DNA of 64,000 nucleotides, taken from the NCBI GenBank assembly GCA_020632715.1, contig JACKFA010000003.1:1-64000 (forward strand), in the 5' to 3' direction. Position 1 is the stretch's first letter. The number at the start of each line of letters is the position of its first letter. This stretch comes from Deltaproteobacteria bacterium (lineage in GTDB: Bacteria; Myxococcota_A; UBA9042; PHBI01). Under the pieces are notes generated by a model. That model did no database searches. It was given only the letters and a program-made list of their open reading frames with translations, and was not told where the DNA came from. The position numbers and the translations under genes are program-made. Shown here piece by piece: positions 46,387 through 56,055 of this stretch.

Positions 46387-49300
46387 TCAGGGCTGCGCGT
46401 CGCTGCCCGCGAGGACCACGCTCCGGAGGTCGCTCGGCCACGCCTCCCACGCAGGGCCGTCGCCGCCCTCCCAGCGCGCCGCCACCTCGGCGAGGCGCGC
46501 GTGGAGCGCGGCCGCGGCCGCGGTGTCGCCGGCGAGATCGAGGTGGAGCGCGCGGAGCGCGAGGTCGGCGAGGTCCCCCTCGGGCGAGACGCCCGCGAGC
46601 CAGGCGGCGACGGCCCCGTGCGCGGCCCGCCGCTCCGCGTCGCCCAGGGCGCGGTAGATCATCCGCTGGAGCCCGTCGTGGCGGAAGCTGTACTCGCGCG
46701 TGGCGGCGAAGCGCGTCGTCGGCCGCGACACGAGGATCTCGGCGTCGCAGAGGGCCGCGAGCTCGGCGTCGACCGGGCGGCCGACGGCCAGCGCGACCTG
46801 CGCGTCCCAGAAGGCCGAGCCGTTGACGCAGGCGGCGTCGAGCACGGCGCGGGCGCTGTCGCCGAGGCTCACGACGCTCTCGTCGAGGAGGAAGCGCAGC
46901 GTCAGGCCCTCGGGGAGCCCGGCGCCGTGGGCGCGCGCCGTCCAGCGCCACTCGCGCTCCTGACAGTCGATCCAGCCGCCGTGCGCGAGCATGCGCGTGA
47001 GCTCGCCCGCCTGGAAGGCGTTCCCGGCGGCGGTCGCCGTGATCGCGGCGAGGAGATCGGCCGCGACCCGCCCGCGGAGCAGGAGGCTGACCTGGCGCTC
47101 GATGCGCTCGTCGTCGAGCGGGCGGAGGGTGATGTCGTGGAAGGCCCGGAGCTGGAGGGTGTCGTCGCGCGCGAAGAGGAGGCAGAGGAGCGGCGCGTCG
47201 GCGAGGCTCTCCGCGAGGTAGAAGAGCATGTCGCGCGAGAGGCGGTCGATGTGCTCGGCGCCCCGGATCGCGAGGACGACCGTCGCGCGCTCCGTCATGC
47301 GGCGGATGAAGGTGGCGATGGCGTCGAAGACCTCGCGCGCGGCGAGCGGCCCGGCGCCGGCCTCGCTCCCGGCGAGCGTCGGCAGGGACGCGATGGCGCG
47401 CCCCACGCGCTCGACCTCCGCGCGCTCGGCCCCCGAGAGCGAGCGCTCGCCGTCGTGGGAGAAGGCGCGCCGCACGGCGTCGACCACCTTCCGGCGGACG
47501 ACCTGCGGCGGGTCGCGCCGCGCGACGCCCGCGCGGTGGGCGACGAACTGGGCGACCGCGAGGAACGGGACGTGGCGATAGGTCGGGTCGCAGCGGACGA
47601 CGCCGTACGCGACGAGCTGCGGGATCTCGTCGAGCCAGGCGCCGAACTCGTTCAGGAGCTTCCCCTTCCCGAGCCCGGGCCCGCCCGTGACCATGACGCT
47701 GCCGAGGCGCCGCTCGGCGACGGTCGTCATGAAGGCGTCCTTGATGGCCGCGAGCTCGTCGCCGCGCGCCACGAGCGGGAGGGCGAGGTCCCACGGGGTG
47801 AGCACGAGCAGCACGTGCTCGGTCTCGCCGCGGTGGATGACGACCGGCTCGCGCGCCTCGCGGTAGCCGGGGAGGGTGGCGCTCACGAGGTAGCTGCCGG
47901 CGGGCAGCTCGAGCTCGCCGGTCGGGGCCGTGCCGAGCTCCTCCACCGCGCTCCCGCCGTCGAGCGCGATGACGCGGACGCGCGCGCCCTCGGGGTAGCT
48001 CCGGACGGCGACGGCGCCGCGCTCGGCGACCGGCCCCTCGCCGACCGTCGCGGCGGCGAGCGTGGCGCGGGCGAGGTCGCCGTAGAGGACGAAGGCCGCG
48101 TCGTCGCCGCGGGCACGCGAGAGGCGGGCGCGGCCGCGGTAGAGGTCCGCGAGGCTCTGCCGCGCGGCGTCGTGGCGCGGGACGTAGGCGAGCACCTGCT
48201 GGTAGGCGCTCACGGCCTCGGCGAAGGCGCGGGCCTCGACGAGGCGCTCGCGCTCGACGGCGAGGCGGCGGTCCCAGAGGGCCTTCCGCTCGGGGATCGG
48301 GTCGAGGTGCCCGGAGGCGATCTCCTCGTGGTGCACCTCCTCCTCCATGCGGGACACGGCCGCCGCGAGCGTGGCGTAGCGGGCGCGGGCGTGGTCGGCG
48401 CGCACCGTCTGCGCGGCGGCGAGCTCGGCGAGGCGCTCGGCCTCCTTCCGGCCCTCGAGGAAGGCCTCGAGGTCGTCCCAGAGGGCGCGGGCGCTCGGGT
48501 AGCGCTCGCCCTTGCGGAAGGCGAGGGCGCGGAGGCAGATCCGCTCGAGCTCGGGGTCGACGTCCCGCTCGGGGGCGCGCTCGCGCGGGCGCGGCACGGG
48601 CACCGAGAGGAGGGCGTCGAGCTGCTCGACGGTGTTGGTCGCGTCGAAGGGGAGGGTGTGCGTCAGGAGCTCGTAGAGGATGACGCCGAGCGAGTAGACG
48701 TCGGAGCGCGCGTCGACGAGGTGGAGGTCGCCGCGGGCCTGCTCGGGCGCCATGTAGTGGGGCGTGCCGATGATGACGCCGGGCTCCTCGACGCGCCCGG
48801 CGAAGAGCGCTGGGCGCCCGTCGCGCGGGAGCACGCGGGCGACGCCCCAGTCCATGAGCTGGACCTCGCCGTAGTCGCCGAGCATGACGTTGTCGGGCTT
48901 GAGATCGCGGTGGACGACGCCGCGGTCGTGCGCGTACTCGACGGCCATGCAGAGGCCACGGAAGTACTGCAGGAGGCGCCCCTGGGTGTACGTCCGGCGG
49001 GCGTCGTCGTCGCCGTCGCGGAGGCGGCGGAGGACGTCCTTCAGCGAGAGGTCCCCCACGAGCTTCATCGTGTAGTAGGGGGAGCCGTCCTCGAGGACGC
49101 CGATGTCGTAGACCGGGACGATGTTCGGGTGCTCGAGCTGGCCCGTGAGGCGCGCCTCGAAGACGAGGGCGTGGAGGAACGCGTCGTTGCCGCGGTGCTC
49201 GGCGCGCAGGGTCTTGAGGGCCACGCGCCGGCCGAGGTCGGCGTCGCGCGCGGCCACCACGCGGCCCATGCCGCCCTCGCCGAGGAGGGCCCCGACGGCG

Positions 49301-49647
49301 TGGCGCCCGATCTGCGCGGCGCCGTCGGCGACGGCGTCATCGGCGGCGTCGCCCCCGCCGAGGTCGAGGAGCGAGGCGGGATCGAGGAGGTCGGTGCCGG
49401 CGACGCGGGCGCGAGCGGCGTCCGTCGGGGTGGCGACGCGCTCGACGTAGGCGCCGCGGCCCGTCGGGGGGCCGTCCTCTCCTGCGCCCGGGTTGGCGCG
49501 CGTCCGGCGCGTGCGGCCGGCGAGCCCGGGGCGCGTCGCGCCGAGGGTGGACTCCGTCCGGCCGACGCGATCCTGGATTGGGTCGCGGTCAGCGGAGCCA
49601 GCGGCGTGCGACTCGCCGCCGGGCGTCCCGGCTTTCATCCCCGACAT
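46387..49647 (-). CDS. Ser/Thr protein kinase fused to an AAA-type ATPase module
   Basis: A 1086-residue cytoplasmic signalling protein. The kinase domain (about residues 115-390) has the glycine loop GEGGMGRV (123-130), catalytic HRDLKPDN (about 247) and APEQ. The magnesium motif is DWG rather than DFG, a variant known in many bacterial kinases. A coiled region and a PEGA-like domain (about 550-620) follow, then an ATPase with P-loop GGPGLGKGK (about 657) and a long helical region typical of AfsR/LuxR-type signalling ATPases, without an output HTH. It probably phosphorylates partners in response to a signal sensed by the C-terminal part. The start may also be Met4. Confidence 0.93.
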   Translation of the reverse strand: MSGMKAGTPGGESHAAGSADRDPIQDRVGRTESTLGATRPGLAGRTRRTRANPGAGEDGPPTGRGAYVERVATPTDAARARVAGTDLLDPASLLDLGGGDAADDAVADGAAQIGRHAVGALLGEGGMGRVVAARDADLGRRVALKTLRAEHRGNDAFLHALVFEARLTGQLEHPNIVPVYDIGVLEDGSPYYTMKLVGDLSLKDVLRRLRDGDDDARRTYTQGRLLQYFRGLCMAVEYAHDRGVVHRDLKPDNVMLGDYGEVQLMDWGVARVLPRDGRPALFAGRVEEPGVIIGTPHYMAPEQARGDLHLVDARSDVYSLGVILYELLTHTLPFDATNTVEQLDALLSVPVPRPRERAPERDVDPELERICLRALAFRKGERYPSARALWDDLEAFLEGRKEAERLAELAAAQTVRADHARARYATLAAAVSRMEEEVHHEEIASGHLDPIPERKALWDRRLAVERERLVEARAFAEAVSAYQQVLAYVPRHDAARQSLADLYRGRARLSRARGDDAAFVLYGDLARATLAAATVGEGPVAERGAVAVRSYPEGARVRVIALDGGSAVEELGTAPTGELELPAGSYLVSATLPGYREAREPVVIHRGETEHVLLVLTPWDLALPLVARGDELAAIKDAFMTTVAERRLGSVMVTGGPGLGKGKLLNEFGAWLDEIPQLVAYGVVRCDPTYRHVPFLAVAQFVAHRAGVARRDPPQVVRRKVVDAVRRAFSHDGERSLSGAERAEVERVGRAIASLPTLAGSEAGAGPLAAREVFDAIATFIRRMTERATVVLAIRGAEHIDRLSRDMLFYLAESLADAPLLCLLFARDDTLQLRAFHDITLRPLDDERIERQVSLLLRGRVAADLLAAITATAAGNAFQAGELTRMLAHGGWIDCQEREWRWTARAHGAGLPEGLTLRFLLDESVVSLGDSARAVLDAACVNGSAFWDAQVALAVGRPVDAELAALCDAEILVSRPTTRFAATREYSFRHDGLQRMIYRALGDAERRAAHGAVAAWLAGVSPEGDLADLALRALHLDLAGDTAAAAALHARLAEVAARWEGGDGPAWEAWPSDLRSVVLAGSDAQP

Positions 49648-49716
49648 GGCGACGAACCATAGCGGTTTGGTGCCCGCGGGGAAAGCAGGGCTTGACGTCC
49701 GGCGGTGCCGCTGTCA

Positions 49717-49730
49717 CCGGCGCGCGCCGG
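49717..49730. terminator. Possible hairpin between kinase and zinc-ribbon genes
   Basis: A perfect 14-base GC palindrome (5-bp stem, 4-base loop) in the 107-base gap, 25 bases beyond the stop of the minus-strand zinc-ribbon gene. No T run. Confidence 0.3.
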
Positions 49731-49754
49731 CGGCGCGGACCCTGGCCGCGGCGA

Positions 49755-50093
49755 TCAGACGTCGTCGTCCTCGACGGGGATGCGCGGCAGGATCGGGCCG
49801 ATCGGCTCCGGGCTCCCGTAGGAGGTGTTCAGGACCTTCTTCGGCCAGCGATCGGTGAACTCCTCGAAGGAGCCCTCGGTCACGGCGGGGGAGCGCCACC
49901 GCTTGTGCTGGTCGAACCAGGCCTCGCGGTCGCTCGAGAGCGCGCGCCGCGTGAGGCCGCACGTCGCGCAGAAGAAGACGACGCCGGACACGACGCGCGC
50001 GGAGGTCTGCAGGATCACCTCGCGCTCGATGTCGTGGCTCCCGCAGCGGGGGCACTGGCCCTGTCGGTCGATGACGCTGTCGTCGATGGTCAT
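49755..50093 (-). CDS. Small zinc-ribbon protein
   Basis: A 112-residue cytoplasmic protein, function unknown. The N-terminal 50 residues form a likely zinc ribbon: CPRCGSHDIE and FCATCGL, two CxxC pairs about 25 residues apart. The C-terminal half is aromatic and charged (SSDREAWFDQHKRW, FTDRWPKKVL) and ends in an acidic EDDDV. It lies between two larger genes on the same strand, separated from each by more than 100 bases, so it is probably transcribed alone. Confidence 0.75.
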   Translation of the reverse strand: MTIDDSVIDRQGQCPRCGSHDIEREVILQTSARVVSGVVFFCATCGLTRRALSSDREAWFDQHKRWRSPAVTEGSFEEFTDRWPKKVLNTSYGSPEPIGPILPRIPVEDDDV

Positions 50094-50170
50094 GGTCCCG
50101 TCCTCGGCGCCGGGGTGAGGCAGGGGGGACGCTGCCGAATTGCGCGGCGATCGTCAAGGGTGGCGGTGCG

Positions 50171-50188
50171 GCCACGCCGCCGCGTGGC
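50171..50188 (-). terminator. Possible terminator of the glyA operon
   Basis: A 6-bp GCCACG/CGTGGC hairpin with a 6-base loop lies 21 bases past the stop at 50209 on the minus strand. No T run follows. Confidence 0.35.
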
Positions 50189-50208
50189 GCCCGCGCGCCG
50201 CTCGGCGC

Positions 50209-53200
50209 CTACGGCAGCGTCACCGTGACGCGCTGGGCGTCCGACCGCGCCGCCTGCTCGAGGAACGCCCGGAACGCCGGGTAGTCGGCCGGAGACACCC
50301 TGTCCACCGTGATCGTCATGTGGGACTCCACCGCGAAGCCCGCCGCCGTCTTCGTGAACGTCTGCTCGTACGTCCCGAACTTCGTCTCGACCTTCTTCGG
50401 CGCCGGCAGGGCGCCCACGACGCTCCCGGCCGGGAGCGCGAAGCGCGAGCGGTCGACCTCGTCGACGAGGTACTCGATGACGAGCGGCTGGCGCCGGTGC
50501 GCGAGCGTCCCGTAGCGCGCGAGGAGGTCGCCCGTCTCGAGCGTCAGCGGCACGTCGAGGGTCTTCCCGTCCGACGCGCGCCGCGCGAAGGCCGGGAGCG
50601 TCGCGTCCACCGTGACGCGCACGGGCTCGCCGAGCTCCGTGAGCCCCGCGTAGCTCACGCTCGTCACGGTCGCCCCGGGGTGCTGCTCCGCGATGATGCC
50701 GGCGATGCGGTCGTCGCGCTGCGTCTCCTCGTGGAGGATGGTGCGGAGCGTCGGCGCGAAGGTGCCGTGGATGGCCTCGTCGAAGCGCGCCGTCGCGTCC
50801 CCGCTCGCGGCGACGACGTAGTCGGCGTCGGCGTCGACGCGGTTCTGCGCGGGCGCCTGCATCGGGATCCGCGTCGGCGCGGACGCCGCCTGCCCGGCCC
50901 CGAGGACGTCGACGAGCAGCACCATCGCGCCCTGGTCGAGCGCCGGCAGCTCGTCGAGCCCGGCGAGCTCGCTCGTGCCGTCGATGTAGAGGTCGAGCGC
51001 CGGGACGTAGGCGATGGCGTGGTTGAACGCCCAGAGCGTCGCGACCTCGGCGGAGAGGGCGCCGTTGTCGCGCGTCCTCACGAGCGCCATGCGCGCGTCG
51101 ATGCCGACCGCGGCCATGAGCGCCACGAGGAGCGAGGCCTTGTCCTTGCAGTCGCCGTAGCCGCGCTTGACGATGTCGGTCACGCGGTAGGGCTTGAAGC
51201 CGTGGATCCCGAACTCGATGCCGACGTAGCGCGTGTTCGTCACGACCCAGCGCTGGATCGCGGCGACCTGCTCGCGGAGCGTCTCGCGGCCCTTCACGAG
51301 GTCCTTGGCGAGCGCCACGAGCTCCGGCGAGAGCTGGAGCTGCCCGCGCACGAGGTCGCGGTACCAGAGGCCGAGCGCCTCCCACGAGGGGAAGGTGCTG
51401 ACGTCGAGGTAGGCGGCGACGTCGCCGTAGCCGGGCATCAGCGGCTCGACCACGACGGGGGCGAGGCCGTGGAGGTCCCACGTGAGCGTCTGCCGCCCCT
51501 TCGCCTCGTCGACGGCGCGCGTCGGCTCGCCGACCCCGACGCCCCGCGCGAAGAGCGGGCGGCTCGCCGGCGCGTCGATGACGACCTCCACGTGGGCCTT
51601 CGGCACGTCCGCCTGGAGCGGCAGCACGACGCCGTAGAAGTCGCCGAACATGTTGCGGTCGCCGATCTGGTCGCGCTGGAGCTGGAGGTGCACGACGTCG
51701 CCGGGCGAGAGGCGGTCGAAGCGCACGACCTTCAGCGCGCGGAGGGTGTAGACGCCGCTCTGCTTGTCGGGCGGGCGGTGATCGAAGACCGCCGACGGGC
51801 GCGAGCGCGTGCCGTCCGGGTGGACGACCTCGGCGAGCGCGACGTCGAGCCGCTCCTCGCCGGGGGTGAACGGGAAGATGAGCTGCTCGAGGCGCTCGCG
51901 GCCGCTGTCCGCGTCGAGGCGGACGACGATCTGCTGGAACTCCGAGGAGAGCCCGTTCGGGAAGACCGTGATGGCGTGCCGCTCGAGGAGGTAGGTCTGG
52001 CCTTCGTCGGCGGGCGGGATGGCGCCCGCGCCCGCGAGCACCTCGTCGAGCGGGGCGGCGAAGCGATCCGCCGCGCTCCGCTCCTGCGCGAGCTCGCGCC
52101 GGTACTGCGCGAGCGGCGCGTTCTGCGGCGCCTTCCGGAGCGCGTGGTCGAAGGCCGCGATGGCCTCGGCGCGCCTGCCCGCGAGCAGCTCGAAGCGGCC
52201 CTTCGCCTCGAGGAGCGCGGCGTTGTCGGGGTGGAAGGCGAGGGCCTCGCTCAGCGCGTCGAGCGCCTCGCGCGGGTCGCCCGTGGCGTCGAGGCGCGCG
52301 CGAGCGCGCAGGATCCGGGCCTCGACGGCGTAGGGGCGGCGCGCGACCCCGTCGCTCGCGATGGCGCTCGCGAGGTCCGTGTCCCCGGCCTGGCGCGCGG
52401 CGGTCACGGCCTCGGTCAGCGCGCGGACGTCGCCGTAGGCGAGCGCGGTCGCGCGGGCCCAGGCGGCGGCGGCCTCCTTGGGGCGCCCGGCCTGCCCCAG
52501 GAGCTGCGCGCGCGTCGCCGCGAGGCGCGGGTTCACGGCGACGAGGCTCGCCGCCTCGAGCTTCGGGAGGGCCGCGGCCGGATCGGTGAGGGCGGCCGTC
52601 CGGAGCGCGTCGTAGGCGACCCCGGCGGGGTTCGACGGCTCCTCCTCGAGGAGCTCGCGGGCGAGCCCGTCCGCGGCCTGGATGAGCCCCTGCCGCTGCG
52701 TCAGGTCGAGGAGGTCCCCGAGCGCCCCGGTGTGGCGGCGCCCGCTCTTCTCGAGCGCCCGCTCGAGCGCGTTCACGGCGCGGTTCGGGTCGGTGACCTC
52801 GGCGCGCGCGAGCAGGTAGAGGAGCTCCGGCGTCTCCGGGCCCTTCGCGAGGGCCGCCTCGAGCGCGGTCGCGGCGCGGCGGTCGCTGCGCGGCGTCTCG
52901 GTCACGAAGAGGCCGAGGTGCCCCACGAGCTCGGGATCGTCGCCCGCCATCGCGCGCAGGGCGGGCGGCAGGCGCTTCGCCGGCCCGAACCCGGCGTAGA
53001 GCGCGTCCGGCGGGCCCGCGTCGAGGGCGAGCACGGTGACGCCCGCCGGCAGGAGCCCGTTCGCGTCGATGAGGCGGAGCATCGCCGCGGGCGCCTCCGT
53101 CGCGTGACCGACGCGGAGGAGGAGCCTGTGCACGCCCTTTCCGAGCGCGACGGGCGTCGTCTCCTGCCAGTCCGAGAGCGGGCGCTCCACGCTCGACGCG

Positions 53201-53871
53201 AAGAGCGGCTTCCCGTCGAGCCACGCCGCGCTCGGCCCGTTCGTGCCGAGGTCGACGAGGGCCTCGACCGGCTTCTTCGCCTCGAAGTAGACCTCGATCC
53301 ACGCGTGCACGTCGCCCGTGGACCCGCCGAGGAGGTCGCCGAGATCGAGCTCGCCGGCCAACGTGGCGTCCGTGAAGGGGCGCCAGCGCCCGTCGCTGTC
53401 GGTGTCGGCGCTCGGCTCGGGCGGCGCGTCCTCGCCGGCCCCGACCCCCGGGAGCGGCCCCATCACGCGCCCGGTCGCGAGCACGCCGGCCTCGGCGCTG
53501 AGCCGCCGCGCGGCCGCCGGGTCGTCGACCGCCGCGAGGGCCATCAGCGTGCCGCGCGCCTCGCCGCGGAGCCACGGGACCCGCGAGCGCGCGGTCAGCT
53601 GCTCCGCGAGCGACCTCAAGGCCGCCAGGCCGCCAGGCACCTGCGTCGCGAGGCGCTGCGCCTCCGTGAGCCCGAGGTGCGCGACGATCCCCTCGCCACG
53701 GGCCGCGTCGAGCGACGCCTGCGCGAAGCGGGCCGGCGTGCTCCAGGGGTTGACGTCGATCGTGAGCGGCGTCTCCGCCGCCGCCGAGCCCGGCGCGAGC
53801 AGCGTCATCGCGAGCCCGAGTCCGAGGGCGACGACGACGCGGGCGCCTGCGTCCGCGAGCCGCGACCTCAC
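50209..53871 (-). CDS. Exported TPR-transglutaminase-like protein (DUF3857)
   Basis: A 1220-residue protein with a signal peptide (residues 1-33, ending PGSAAAE). Residues about 330-620 hold TPR-like helical repeats. Residues about 650-850 are a DUF3857-type beta domain (TYLLERHAITVFPNG). A transglutaminase-like cysteine domain follows: catalytic Cys in GYGDCKDKASLL (about 907) and a His in AFNHAIAYVP followed by an Asp in LYIDGT. A C-terminal beta region ends the protein. Such proteins often act in envelope or peptidoglycan-related processing, but the reaction here is unknown. GTG start overlaps the glyA stop by 4 bases. Last gene of the lipoprotein-glyA operon. Confidence 0.88.
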   Translation of the reverse strand: MRSRLADAGARVVVALGLGLAMTLLAPGSAAAETPLTIDVNPWSTPARFAQASLDAARGEGIVAHLGLTEAQRLATQVPGGLAALRSLAEQLTARSRVPWLRGEARGTLMALAAVDDPAAARRLSAEAGVLATGRVMGPLPGVGAGEDAPPEPSADTDSDGRWRPFTDATLAGELDLGDLLGGSTGDVHAWIEVYFEAKKPVEALVDLGTNGPSAAWLDGKPLFASSVERPLSDWQETTPVALGKGVHRLLLRVGHATEAPAAMLRLIDANGLLPAGVTVLALDAGPPDALYAGFGPAKRLPPALRAMAGDDPELVGHLGLFVTETPRSDRRAATALEAALAKGPETPELLYLLARAEVTDPNRAVNALERALEKSGRRHTGALGDLLDLTQRQGLIQAADGLARELLEEEPSNPAGVAYDALRTAALTDPAAALPKLEAASLVAVNPRLAATRAQLLGQAGRPKEAAAAWARATALAYGDVRALTEAVTAARQAGDTDLASAIASDGVARRPYAVEARILRARARLDATGDPREALDALSEALAFHPDNAALLEAKGRFELLAGRRAEAIAAFDHALRKAPQNAPLAQYRRELAQERSAADRFAAPLDEVLAGAGAIPPADEGQTYLLERHAITVFPNGLSSEFQQIVVRLDADSGRERLEQLIFPFTPGEERLDVALAEVVHPDGTRSRPSAVFDHRPPDKQSGVYTLRALKVVRFDRLSPGDVVHLQLQRDQIGDRNMFGDFYGVVLPLQADVPKAHVEVVIDAPASRPLFARGVGVGEPTRAVDEAKGRQTLTWDLHGLAPVVVEPLMPGYGDVAAYLDVSTFPSWEALGLWYRDLVRGQLQLSPELVALAKDLVKGRETLREQVAAIQRWVVTNTRYVGIEFGIHGFKPYRVTDIVKRGYGDCKDKASLLVALMAAVGIDARMALVRTRDNGALSAEVATLWAFNHAIAYVPALDLYIDGTSELAGLDELPALDQGAMVLLVDVLGAGQAASAPTRIPMQAPAQNRVDADADYVVAASGDATARFDEAIHGTFAPTLRTILHEETQRDDRIAGIIAEQHPGATVTSVSYAGLTELGEPVRVTVDATLPAFARRASDGKTLDVPLTLETGDLLARYGTLAHRRQPLVIEYLVDEVDRSRFALPAGSVVGALPAPKKVETKFGTYEQTFTKTAAGFAVESHMTITVDRVSPADYPAFRAFLEQAARSDAQRVTVTLP

Positions 53872-55127
53872 GACGCGAGGCCGGGCGCCGGGAAGTCGGC
53901 GCAGAGCGCCTCGACCTCGCCCGCGATGCGCGCGAGGAGCGCGTCGTCGTCCATCGCGTGGGCGACCTCGTCCATCCACGTCGCGATGCGCGCCATCTCG
54001 GGCCGCCCGAAGCCGCGGCTCGTGACGGCGGGGGTGCCGATCCGGACGCCGCTCGGGTCCATCGGGGGCCGCTCGTCGAAGGGGATCGCGTTCATGTTCG
54101 CGACGATCCCGGCCTTCGCGAGCGCCTTCGCGAACGCGCCGCCCGAGACGCCGCGCGGGGTCACGTCGACCACGAGCAGGTGGTTGTCGGTGCCGCCCGT
54201 CACGAGCGAGAAGCCGCGGGCGACGAGCTCGTCGCCGAGCGCGCGGGCGTTGTCCTTCACGGCGCGCGCGTAGTCGATGAACGACGGGTCCGCGGCCTCC
54301 TTCAGCGCGACGCAGAGCGCCGCCGTCGTGTGGTTGTGCGGCCCGCCCTGGAGGCCGGGGAACACGGCGCGGTCGATCTTCTTCGCGTGCTTGGCCTTGC
54401 ACAGGATGAGCCCGCCGCGCGGCCCGCGGAGCGTCTTGTGGGTGGTCGTCGTGACGACGTCGGCGTGGGGGAACGGGTGCGGGTGCTCGCCGGTCACGAC
54501 GAGCCCGGAGATGTGCGCGATGTCGGCCATCAGGTAGGCGCCGACCTCGGCCGCGATCTGCCCGAAGCGGGCGAAGTCGATGACGCGCGGGTAGGCGCTC
54601 GCGCCGCAGACGATCATCTTCGGGCGGTGCTCGCGCGCGAGGCGCTCGACCTCGTCGTAGTCGATGCGGTGCGAGTCGCGCGTGACGCCGTACTGGACGG
54701 CGTTCCAGAACTTCCCGGTCGCCGACACCTTCCAGCCGTGGGTCAGGTGGCCGCCCGCCGGGAGCGCCATCCCGAGGATGGTGTCGCCCGGGTCGAGGAG
54801 GGCCGTGTAGACGGCGAGGTTGGCCGGGCTCCCCGAGTAGGGCTGGACGTTCGCGTGCTCGGCGCCGAAGAGGGCCTTCGCGCGCTCGATGGCGAGGGTC
54901 TCGACCTGGTCGATGAACTGCTGCCCCTCGTAGTAGCGCTTCTCGGGGTAGCCCTCGGAGTACTTGTTCGTGAGCACGGAGCCGGTCGCCGCGAGGACCG
55001 CGGAGGACGCGTAGTTCTCGCTCGCGATGAGGCGGATCTGCCGCCTCTGGCGCGCCTCCTCGGCCTCGATGAGGGCGAGGAGATCGGGGTCGACGGCGGC
55101 GATGGGGGAGGGGGTGGTCGTCGTCAT
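53868..55127 (-). CDS. glyA: Serine hydroxymethyltransferase
   Basis: PLP enzyme interconverting serine and glycine with 5,10-methylene-tetrahydrofolate; 419 residues, the usual length. Motifs include IASENYASSAVLAA, TNKYSEGYPEKRYYEGQ, the PLP region MADIAHISGLV and the Lys Schiff-base segment TTTTHKTLRGPRGG. The upstream TPR-lipoprotein stop overlaps its ATG by 4 bases, and its own stop overlaps the transglutaminase gene by 4 bases. A housekeeping one-carbon gene is thus coupled to two envelope proteins. The glycine cleavage genes lie about 4 kb away on the same strand. Confidence 0.97.
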   Translation of the reverse strand: MTTTTPSPIAAVDPDLLALIEAEEARQRRQIRLIASENYASSAVLAATGSVLTNKYSEGYPEKRYYEGQQFIDQVETLAIERAKALFGAEHANVQPYSGSPANLAVYTALLDPGDTILGMALPAGGHLTHGWKVSATGKFWNAVQYGVTRDSHRIDYDEVERLAREHRPKMIVCGASAYPRVIDFARFGQIAAEVGAYLMADIAHISGLVVTGEHPHPFPHADVVTTTTHKTLRGPRGGLILCKAKHAKKIDRAVFPGLQGGPHNHTTAALCVALKEAADPSFIDYARAVKDNARALGDELVARGFSLVTGGTDNHLLVVDVTPRGVSGGAFAKALAKAGIVANMNAIPFDERPPMDPSGVRIGTPAVTSRGFGRPEMARIATWMDEVAHAMDDDALLARIAGEVEALCADFPAPGLAS

Positions 55128-55957
55128 GGCGGGAGCTTCTCCAATCGGCGCCGCGCCTCGGTCACGAGGCGGTGGTCGCCGGGCTGTGCGTCGCGGATGA
55201 ACGCCTCGAGCTCGGCGCGGGCGGCGTCGTATTCGTCGCGCGCGTCGAGGAGGATCGCGAGGTTGAAGTGCGTGGGGGCGCTGTGGGGCGCGCGCTCGAG
55301 CGCCGCCCGATAGAGCGTGACGGCGCGGTCCCAGTCGCCGCTCACGGTCGCCTGGGAGGCGAGGGCGTGGAGGACGAAGGGATCCTCCATGGCGTCGGGG
55401 CCGAGGGCGTCGACGAGGCTCTGCACCTCGTCCTCGTGGCCCGGCCACTGCGCGTGCACCGCGAGGAGGGCGAGGATCGTCTCGCGGTCGCCGGGGCGCA
55501 GCGCCGCCGCGTTCTCGAACGCCTCGAGCGCGCGCGGGGCCTGGAGCCCGGCGAGGTAGACGCGGCCGAGGACGTAGTAGGCGTCGGCCTCGTCGGGGCG
55601 CGACTCGACGAGCGCCTTGGCGCGGCCGAGGGCCTCGTTGCGGTCGCCGGCCGCGAGCATGGCCTCGACGAGCGTCGCCTGGGCCGCCACGCTCCCCGGA
55701 TCGGCGGCCACCGCCGCCGCCGCCGCGTCCCGCGCCTCGAGGTAGCGCCCCGCGGCCGAGAGCTCGAGCGAGCGCTGCACGAGCTGGCTCGCCTCGGGGC
55801 TGCGGGCGGGCGTCACGGGGAGCGGCCTCGGTGGGGCGTCGATGCAGCCGAGCGGCGGGCGGTCGGGCGTCGGCTCCGGCCTCGACGACGCGCACGCTGG
55901 CGCCGCGCTCGCGAGGAGCAGGGCGACGAGGGCTCGGCGGGGGCGGAGGGGCGTCAC
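55124..55957 (-). CDS. TPR-repeat lipoprotein
   Basis: A 277-residue exported lipoprotein. The signal peptide ends in lipobox SAAPAC (Cys22). After a Pro-rich linker, tetratricopeptide repeats cover about residues 60-270 (ASQLVQRSLELSAAGRYLEA; ADAYYVLGRVYLAGLQ; APTHFNLAILLDARDEYDAA). These serve as a protein-binding scaffold. GTG start at 55957. It is the first gene of the operon with glyA, overlapping glyA by 4 bases. Its partner is unknown; the transglutaminase protein two genes on also has TPR-like repeats. Confidence 0.88.
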   Translation of the reverse strand: MTPLRPRRALVALLLASAAPACASSRPEPTPDRPPLGCIDAPPRPLPVTPARSPEASQLVQRSLELSAAGRYLEARDAAAAAVAADPGSVAAQATLVEAMLAAGDRNEALGRAKALVESRPDEADAYYVLGRVYLAGLQAPRALEAFENAAALRPGDRETILALLAVHAQWPGHEDEVQSLVDALGPDAMEDPFVLHALASQATVSGDWDRAVTLYRAALERAPHSAPTHFNLAILLDARDEYDAARAELEAFIRDAQPGDHRLVTEARRRLEKLPP

Positions 55958-56055
55958 GTCGGGTGGGCTCCACGGGCGGGGCTCGGTGGCCGCGGGCGCC
56001 GTCCGTCAGGCGCGCGCGAACGCGCTCGTAGCTACCACGCTTTGGGCGTGGGGAC

